Shown: positions 41,837-46,498 of the stretch, in pieces
Numbering within the stretch: the first letter of the stretch is position 1
Layout: the number at the start of each line of letters is the position of its first letter
Source: JAFGDH01 sp964441265
GTDB lineage: Archaea > Aenigmatarchaeota > Aenigmatarchaeia > QMZP01 > QMZT01
Direction of reading: 5' to 3'
Length of the DNA stretch: 46,498 bases
Assembly: GCA_964441265.1 (NCBI GenBank)
Contig: CAYYKJ010000011.1
Location: 1 to 46,498 of the forward strand
The notes under the pieces: generated by a model
The model's input: only the letters and a program-made list of their open reading frames with translations
What the model was told of the DNA's origin: nothing
Databases searched by the model: none
Translations under genes and position numbers: made by a program

Positions 41837-42983
41837 TTTTCACACCCGAATATTCATATTTCTTGCCTATTTTGGTTCTATTTAAGGTTCTATTTAACTT
41901 TCCAATATTATATAGATTTCTTAAATGATGGCAAGCAACTTCTTCACTTCTATTCAATAAGACAGAAAGGTTACGAGTATCTATGAACCCTTTCTGTTCA
42001 ATCTCAGTAAAGATAATTTCATTGATTTGCTTTGTTGGGTATTGTGGATATTTCGAAAGTAATAATTCAATTTCTTTCAACATATCACTTCTTTTCTCAT
42101 TATTAAATCCTATACCATTTTTAAAATTTTTAATATTTTCATATCCGGTTATTTCGCATAGATATCTCCCTCTCTCATCGGGACCTCTTACATGAGAGAA
42201 AATATTAAATAATGATAATAATGTATGAATATCTTGAATGAATTTTCTTGATTTCGAATTGATATTTACTTTTCTCGTTCTTTTTACAACACATCCATCT
42301 CCATCGAAAGCTCCTCTTAACGCAGCAGATATAACATCTTTCTGTGAATTTACAATTATTTCAGGGATTCTAATTTTATCGAATTTTTTTCCGGGATTTA
42401 TATTAAAAATATATGAAAATAATCTCGTGAAGCTCCTGTTAGTTATTTTATAATATTTTCCCTTGTTCCAATCCTTTTCATAAATTGATTGATTTTTTAT
42501 GCCTAAAGAATTGAGAAAATGTTTGAGATCTTTCAATACATTTATATCATTATTCGCTATCTCTACGGTTTTTAAATTTTTTGATATATGCCCGTCTGTA
42601 TTTATAAGCTGGGAAAAGTACGCCCATTTTATATCAATTTCAATTGGAAATGATAAATTCAAATAATTTCTGCAATATTTATCGCCTTTCAACCCAATTT
42701 TGCTAACTTGTTCAATAAAATTCAAATTTATTTTTGCCAATTTACATATTTTCTTGAATTTCAACATTGGCATAAATCTGGTTCCTCCCCTCCATCTTTT
42801 TATTTTTCTTTCAGAGACTTGAATTTTTTTCGCTAAATTAGATTGAGAACCATTTATCTTTGAGGCCGCATCAAAAAATATTTTTTTCCTTATTTTATCA
42901 TCTAATATTTTTATGTAAAAATCATCTGGTATGTTGGCTAAATGCAATTTCTGGAATTTTGTTTTTTCTGTAATATTATCCAC
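41808..42983 (-). CDS. Free-standing LAGLIDADG homing endonuclease with HTH
   Basis: The 391-aa protein has an N-terminal helix-turn-helix (SQSNLAKKIQVSERKIKRWRG, residues about 46-66; shown here as SQSNLAKKIQ and SERKIKRWRG). Two dodecapeptide-like motifs follow: FSQLINTDGH and LRGAFDGDGC, each with the catalytic Asp. No intein splice blocks surround it and thrS is uninterrupted, so it is a stand-alone endonuclease gene. The gene is strongly AT-rich. Its last codons (NERIVAARR) lie inside the thrS start. The target was probably at or near the 5' end of thrS in an empty allele. Confidence 0.82.
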   Translation of the reverse strand: MDNITEKTKFQKLHLANIPDDFYIKILDDKIRKKIFFDAASKINGSQSNLAKKIQVSERKIKRWRGGTRFMPMLKFKKICKLAKINLNFIEQVSKIGLKGDKYCRNYLNLSFPIEIDIKWAYFSQLINTDGHISKNLKTVEIANNDINVLKDLKHFLNSLGIKNQSIYEKDWNKGKYYKITNRSFTRLFSYIFNINPGKKFDKIRIPEIIVNSQKDVISAALRGAFDGDGCVVKRTRKVNINSKSRKFIQDIHTLLSLFNIFSHVRGPDERGRYLCEITGYENIKNFKNGIGFNNEKRSDMLKEIELLLSKYPQYPTKQINEIIFTEIEQKGFIDTRNLSVLLNRSEEVACHHLRNLYNIGKLNRTLNRTKIGKKYEYSGVKNERIVAARR

Positions 42984-43028
42984 CTCTCTATTGAATTATT
43001 GTACCCGCCATAATATATTTCCACGATC

Positions 43029-43105
43029 ATCCCAGCTCCCGCTGGGATTATTCGTTAGGAACCCCAGAAGAAGCCAGTGCACACTACAAAGATGTGGTAG
43101 TGCAC
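43029..43105. other. Gene-free segment with two strong hairpins
   Basis: The interval 42984-43227 has no convincing gene. It holds a perfect 8-bp stem with a 4-nt loop (ATCCCAGC-tccc-GCTGGGAT, 43029-43048) and a second hairpin (43077-43105) with arms GTGCACACTAC and GTAGTGCAC that pair with a 2-nt bulge. This stretch is GC-richer than its surroundings. It could be a structured RNA, a remnant of the original thrS upstream region, or a mobile-element end. I do not recognise a tRNA or a C/D box RNA. Confidence 0.45.
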
Positions 43106-43227
43106 GTAGTTGTCGTTGTTGTCTTGGCGGAGTTCATGTTAGATAATTGTCCGGTTAATTTTATATTGTTTTTCCCGAAACCAAATATAGGATTCATGCT
43201 GTTATGATCGGTTGAGTTTGTGCGGTG

Positions 43228-43267
43228 TAAACAAAAAGTTTATAAATAATAAACAAAAAGTTTATAA
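43228..43267 (+). promoter_or_regulatory. Two identical operator-like boxes over the HTH-MNT promoter
   Basis: The 18-bp sequence TAAACAAAAAGTTTATAA occurs twice, at 43228-43245 and 43250-43267, exactly 22 bp apart, ending one base before the ATG at 43269. Each box has inverted arms TAAAC/GTTTA around AAAAA. The right arm of the first box serves as TATA box (about 26 nt before the ATG), so binding would block TBP and the start site. The adjacent HTH-MNT protein is the natural candidate binder. Confidence 0.75.
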
Positions 43268-43268
43268 T

Positions 43269-43823
43269 ATGACAACAATAAAAGAATTGCAGAAGATATT
43301 CTCCACAGAAGAAAGAATAAAAATGCTGTCTGAAATACTCACCTCGGACATTGCATCTGTTTCTTCCCTCTCCAGAAAAACAGGGGTTAACAAGGGTTTG
43401 GCAAGCACTTATACCCGTTTCCTTTTGTCCATTGGCGTGGTATCAAAAGAATCGGGATTTTTTTCTCCGAATATCAACAATCCGGTCACCAAAATTCTAA
43501 AGGTTCTTTTGAACATTTCCAAGATTGATGGAATATCTGCCCCTGAGGATCTCGGAGTTGGGGGGATGGGGATATATGGCAGCGTTGCCAGGGGAACAGA
43601 CACCGAAGAGAGCGATGTCGATATGTGGATAAAGACGAAAAAAAAGCCGGATGAGGAAAAGGTTGCTAAATTCACTGCCAAGATTAGAAATACTATGGGG
43701 ATGGTAAAGATGCTGGTTTTGACACCTGAAAAGATAAAATTGCTCAAAAAAGAAGATCCTATATTCTATCATTCTCTCGTTTTCGGGTCAATAATCCTGG
43801 AGGGGGATGGTCTTGAGGAGTGA
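43269..43823 (+). CDS. HTH-MNT fusion, antitoxin-like nucleotidyltransferase
   Basis: The 184-aa product joins an N-terminal winged-helix-like domain (residues about 12-68: IASVSSLSRKTGVNKGLAST) to an MNT domain with GS-x10-DxD as G104, S105, D116 and D118 (YGSVARGTDTEESDVD). It overlaps the following HEPN gene by 17 bp. The DNA-binding domain and the duplicated boxes upstream suggest an autoregulated antitoxin. The start at 43269 is placed by those boxes; longer in-frame starts would run through them. Confidence 0.8.
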   Translation: MTTIKELQKIFSTEERIKMLSEILTSDIASVSSLSRKTGVNKGLASTYTRFLLSIGVVSKESGFFSPNINNPVTKILKVLLNISKIDGISAPEDLGVGGMGIYGSVARGTDTEESDVDMWIKTKKKPDEEKVAKFTAKIRNTMGMVKMLVLTPEKIKLLKKEDPIFYHSLVFGSIILEGDGLEE

Positions 43824-44274
43824 ATTCGAGTATTGCATGGGAAAGGGGATGCTGAGGAAAGTGATAGCTTCAGGCGTTAAGGCAAAAAAGAGTCTGCTGA
43901 AATCCGGAAAATGGCTAAAAAGCGCTAAAATAAACATCGAATCCGGGACGTTCGATTCTTGCCTCATATCTTCTTACCTTTGCATGTTTCATGCCGCCAG
44001 GGCGATACTGATCAGGGACGGTATACGGGAGAAGAGCCATTACTGCCTCGCCAGATACCTTGAAGAGAAATACGTCAGGACTAAAAAAATCGATGAGAGA
44101 TGGATAAACCTTCTGGATCATTTCAGGGAACTCCGCCATTCAGACCAGTACGACGTGAATTTCCTTACAAGCGAAGCCGATGCGAGGAGTTCTATTGAGT
44201 TTGCGGAAAAGTTTCTGAAACGGATGGAAAGGCTTTTCAGCGAAGACGAGAAAAGAAACCATCCGGGTCAGTAA
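43807..44274 (+). CDS. HEPN-domain protein, probable toxin partner
   Basis: This 155-aa helical protein resembles HEPN proteins of the substrate-binding/PF05168-like type: AKINIESGTFDSCLISSYLC, MFHAARAILIRDG and a late RELRHSDQYDV motif. The RX4HXY motif of HepT is absent; the RELRH segment is the closest candidate. It overlaps the MNT gene upstream and its 3' end runs 38 bp into the end of the convergent beta-propeller gene. A Met ten residues in is an alternative start. Confidence 0.7.
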   Translation: MVLRSEFEYCMGKGMLRKVIASGVKAKKSLLKSGKWLKSAKINIESGTFDSCLISSYLCMFHAARAILIRDGIREKSHYCLARYLEEKYVRTKKIDERWINLLDHFRELRHSDQYDVNFLTSEADARSSIEFAEKFLKRMERLFSEDEKRNHPGQ

Positions 44275-45592
44275 ATCGGTCAAAGGAATCTGATAAGATA
44301 TTAGTGTTTTCCTGGGTTATTATCCACTGGACGTCGTAGTCGCTCCCGGCGGTGTATTCGTTGTTCACATTATATTCCGACTCGAATTCGTATTTGTTCG
44401 AGACCGAGAGCTCTCTTTTATCGTATTTCCCCCTTTCTTTCTCACCCTTATCATCGTCCTCCCTGATCACGACCTTGGCCTCGGCCAGCTTTTCCGATTC
44501 CCTGAATTTGGAGGGGGTCAGCGTGCTGACTTCGAACGCCCACAGGGGTTTCCCTGTCAGCGCATCGAGTGCGTAGAAATGGCAATCAGTGGAGCCGAAG
44601 TAAACGATGCCCTTCGTTATCACCGGATTGCACCAGTTGATGTTGTTAGTCCTGAATTTCCACACCAGATTCCCTCCGGTACTCAGGCAGTAAAAATAAT
44701 TGTCAGCGGAACCGAAGTATATCCTCCCTTCGTAATACTCCGGGTAGCACCCTATCCTGTCCCCTGATTTGAACCTCCACATCTCCCTTTCGGTCTCCAT
44801 GTCAAGCGCGTAAAGGTTCCCGTCGTGAGAGCCTATGTAAACGGTACAGTCATGCACGCATCCCGACTGGTCGACGCCATGGCCCGTCTTGAACCTCCAT
44901 TTCTCCTTTCCCGTCCTGCAGTCAACTGCATAAACGTGCTGGTCGAACGAACCAAATATCACAACCCCGTTTTCCACGGTGAAGGCCTTGTCCGCGAACA
45001 CGTTCCCCCCTGTCCTGAATTTCCAGACCAGCTTCCCTTCGGGGCTCACGCAGTAAAGATAGCCGTCGTAACATCCGAATATCACGTTGTCTCTGAATAT
45101 GCTGGCCGCTGACGCCACTACGTCGCCTGCAGGGAACCTCCATTTCTCCCTTCCCGTCTCAGAATCTACCGCGTGCATCTGGTTGTCCTCGCACCCTCCG
45201 AAATAGACAGTGCCCTTGTTGTATGCAGGACTGCTCCAGAGTCGGCTGCCGGTTCCGTGTTTCCAGATAAGCTTTCCCTCGTTCCTTTCTATGCAGTATA
45301 GGTACCCGTCGTAGGAGGTTATGAAAAGCTTATTCCCGTGGATGACGGGGCTGGAATTCAGGATCACGCCTCCGGTCCTGAATTTCCATCTCTCCTTACC
45401 GGTCTTTTCACCCACCGCGTACACGTAATAGTCGCAGCACCCGAAGTAAACGGTCCCGTCCTTAGAAACAGGGCCGGACACGATGGTCCCTCCGTATTCA
45501 TATTCCCATATTCTCCGGGACATTCCCCGGCTTACCTTGAAGTCCGAAAGCTCGATGTCGAAATCCGAGCTTCCAAACCCGCAGAAGTCCAT
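44237..45592 (-). CDS. PQQ-like beta-propeller repeat protein
   Basis: This 451-aa protein consists mainly of about eight to nine repeats of the type GxVYFGxxDxxxYAxDxxTGxxxWxF, the beta-propeller repeat first known from quinoprotein dehydrogenases. No signal peptide is visible, so despite the name it is probably cytoplasmic and need not bind PQQ. The N-terminus has an SDFDIELSDF motif, and the C-terminal tail has a Tyr-rich SEYNVNNEYTAGSDYDV stretch shared with the neighbour. The start at 45592 follows GGGAGG and lies inside the upstream gene (61-bp overlap). Confidence 0.8.
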   Translation of the reverse strand: MDFCGFGSSDFDIELSDFKVSRGMSRRIWEYEYGGTIVSGPVSKDGTVYFGCCDYYVYAVGEKTGKERWKFRTGGVILNSSPVIHGNKLFITSYDGYLYCIERNEGKLIWKHGTGSRLWSSPAYNKGTVYFGGCEDNQMHAVDSETGREKWRFPAGDVVASAASIFRDNVIFGCYDGYLYCVSPEGKLVWKFRTGGNVFADKAFTVENGVVIFGSFDQHVYAVDCRTGKEKWRFKTGHGVDQSGCVHDCTVYIGSHDGNLYALDMETEREMWRFKSGDRIGCYPEYYEGRIYFGSADNYFYCLSTGGNLVWKFRTNNINWCNPVITKGIVYFGSTDCHFYALDALTGKPLWAFEVSTLTPSKFRESEKLAEAKVVIREDDDKGEKERGKYDKRELSVSNKYEFESEYNVNNEYTAGSDYDVQWIITQENTNILSDSFDRFTDPDGFFSRLR

Positions 45593-46498
45593 GCCATTCC
45601 TCCCATCAATTTATTTTCTTCAAAAATAACCATGCTCACGTCGTAATCGCTCTTGGCCTTGTAGTCGGACGTGGTAGCGTATTCCGACTTGACCTCGTAC
45701 TGGTCCAGAGAGACTTCCTCGCTCTTCTCATTGCCGGTATAGATTTCCTTGTCGCTCTCGATGTTAAGCTCCTTTTCTTTGAGTTCCGGTTTCACGATAA
45801 CCTTTTCGGTTATCTGGATGGGTGAAACAGCATTTGTAGAGGTCTGGAACCTCCATAATTCCTTCCCGCTCTTTTTGTCCAGACCGTACAAATGGCAGTC
45901 CCAGGAGCCGAATATCACTTCCCCCTTGTCAACGATCGGGGTGGACCACATCTCATGCTTGGTATGGAACCTCCATACCTCCTCTCCGGTGAGCTTGTCC
46001 AGTGCATAAAAGAACCCGTCGTTGGATCCGAAATAGACAAGGTCGCCGTCAATTACCGGATGCTGGTCACCTATCCTGTCTCCGGTTCTGAATCTCCATA
46101 TCTCTTTGCCGGTTTCGATATCAATGCAGAAGAAATACCCGTCCCAGCTCCCCTGATATATCCTTTCCCCTTCTATCAGGGGGGTGGCTTCCACCGCTCC
46201 TCCCGTCTTGAATTTCCAAATTTCCTTTCCCGTGTTCGCATCTACCGCATACAGGTATCCGTCCATGCTACCGTGGAGAAGGACGTTGCCCCTGACCGGG
46301 AACTTGTGGTAATTGGCTACCGTTCCGTTGGTTTTCCTCCTCCAGATTTCCCTGCCACCATCCGAATTCAGACAGTAAACGTATCCGTCATAAGATCCGA
46401 AAATTAAATTGTTTCCATGGGGTGTCGGCGTGGATGTCACGATCCCGCCGGTCCGGAACCTCCAGACCTCATTGCCCGTTTTTCTGTCGAGAACATAG
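45532..46498 (-). CDS. PQQ-like beta-propeller repeat protein, 5' end beyond window
   Basis: The reading frame stays open to the window edge; a YVLDRKTGNEVWRFRTGG repeat precedes the first in-window Met, so the gene starts outside. At least six propeller repeats are visible. The tail QYEVKSEYATTSDYKAKSDY-DV aligns without gaps to the tail of the next gene. After it, about 27 residues are encoded over the downstream gene's start region. It is a tandem paralogue of the 44237 gene and probably co-transcribed. Confidence 0.78.
   Translation of the reverse strand, partial: YVLDRKTGNEVWRFRTGGIVTSTPTPHGNNLIFGSYDGYVYCLNSDGGREIWRRKTNGTVANYHKFPVRGNVLLHGSMDGYLYAVDANTGKEIWKFKTGGAVEATPLIEGERIYQGSWDGYFFCIDIETGKEIWRFRTGDRIGDQHPVIDGDLVYFGSNDGFFYALDKLTGEEVWRFHTKHEMWSTPIVDKGEVIFGSWDCHLYGLDKKSGKELWRFQTSTNAVSPIQITEKVIVKPELKEKELNIESDKEIYTGNEKSEEVSLDQYEVKSEYATTSDYKAKSDYDVSMVIFEENKLMGGMAWTSAGLEARISTSSFRTSR

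Noticed and set aside
41808..42983. Endonuclease gene as part of a group I intron or intein in thrS
   Set aside because: thrS starts with a proper archaeal N-terminus and is uninterrupted; the gene lies upstream and has no splice blocks.
42984..43145. Short minus-strand coding remnant reading NDNYVHYHIFVVCTGFFWGS
   Set aside because: The frame has no start codon and is only about 27 codons long; I cannot tie it to a known protein.
42984..43227. Possible tRNA or C/D box RNA in the hairpin-rich gap
   Set aside because: There is no cloverleaf, no T-loop GTTCGA-type sequence, and no paired C (RTGATGA) and D (CTGA) boxes.
1..46498. CRISPR arrays, rRNA and insertion sequences with transposase
   Set aside because: No regularly spaced repeats, no rRNA-like sequence and no transposase-like protein were seen on either strand.

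Overview
The window is archaeal chromosome, mostly GC-rich (around 55-60% G+C in most genes by eye) with a few sharply AT-rich islands. The archaeal assignment rests on a type I geranylgeranyl-type prenyl diphosphate synthase, a UbiA-family lipid prenyltransferase, an archaeal-type threonyl-tRNA synthetase, FlaI/TadC-type pilus motors, pilin-like proteins with class III signal peptides, an archaeosortase, DUF357 and DUF63 proteins, and TATA boxes centred about 25-28 nt upstream of start codons, as expected for leaderless transcripts. The Cys4 zinc-lid adenylate kinase, the abundant MNT/HEPN proteins and the very large secreted proteins would suit a DPANN-type or similar uncultivated lineage, but I cannot fix the phylum.

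Layout. Positions 24-2837 (minus) form a CBS - archaeosortase - sugar nucleotidyltransferase - UDP-glucuronate-decarboxylase-like unit for surface sugar and envelope processing. Positions 3047-6720 hold a HELGH zincin-like protein, an endonuclease-IV-like TIM barrel, cytidylate kinase and an MNT nucleotidyltransferase fused to helical HEPN-like domains. Positions 6812-19186 carry four large exported proteins in the order A-B-B'-A': two Cys-rich beta-modular membrane proteins (844 and 1985 aa) flank two paralogous pilin-like proteins (664 and 617 aa). Positions 19260-20088 are a MntA/HepT pair. Positions 20095-25526 mix housekeeping and lipid genes with a PEP-synthase homologue that has lost its catalytic residues. 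Positions 25537-26444 are a V4R/winged-helix pair with palindromes flanking its TATA box. Positions 26586-31326 are a five-gene type IV pilus-like operon, followed by a DUF63 membrane protein and a 1248-aa zinc-ribbon/membrane/ectodomain protein. Positions 36084-36967 are a second MntA/HepT pair, then adk.

Positions 37772-42983 contain an intein-bearing 2-oxoacid:ferredoxin oxidoreductase alpha subunit, thrS, and a free-standing LAGLIDADG endonuclease gene overlapping the thrS start. The first ~125 codons of thrS share the AT-rich composition of the endonuclease gene, which suggests import by homing with co-conversion. Positions 43228-44274 are an HTH-MNT/HEPN pair behind two identical operator-like boxes. 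The window ends in two tandem beta-propeller (PQQ-like repeat) genes with a shared tyrosine-rich tail; the second runs off the edge.

The most promising candidates for undescribed biology are the A-B-B'-A' surface locus read together with the separate pilus motor operon, the catalytically dead PEP-synthase homologue, the thrS homing/co-conversion mosaic, and the cluster of four MNT/HEPN loci, two of which have dyads over their TATA boxes.
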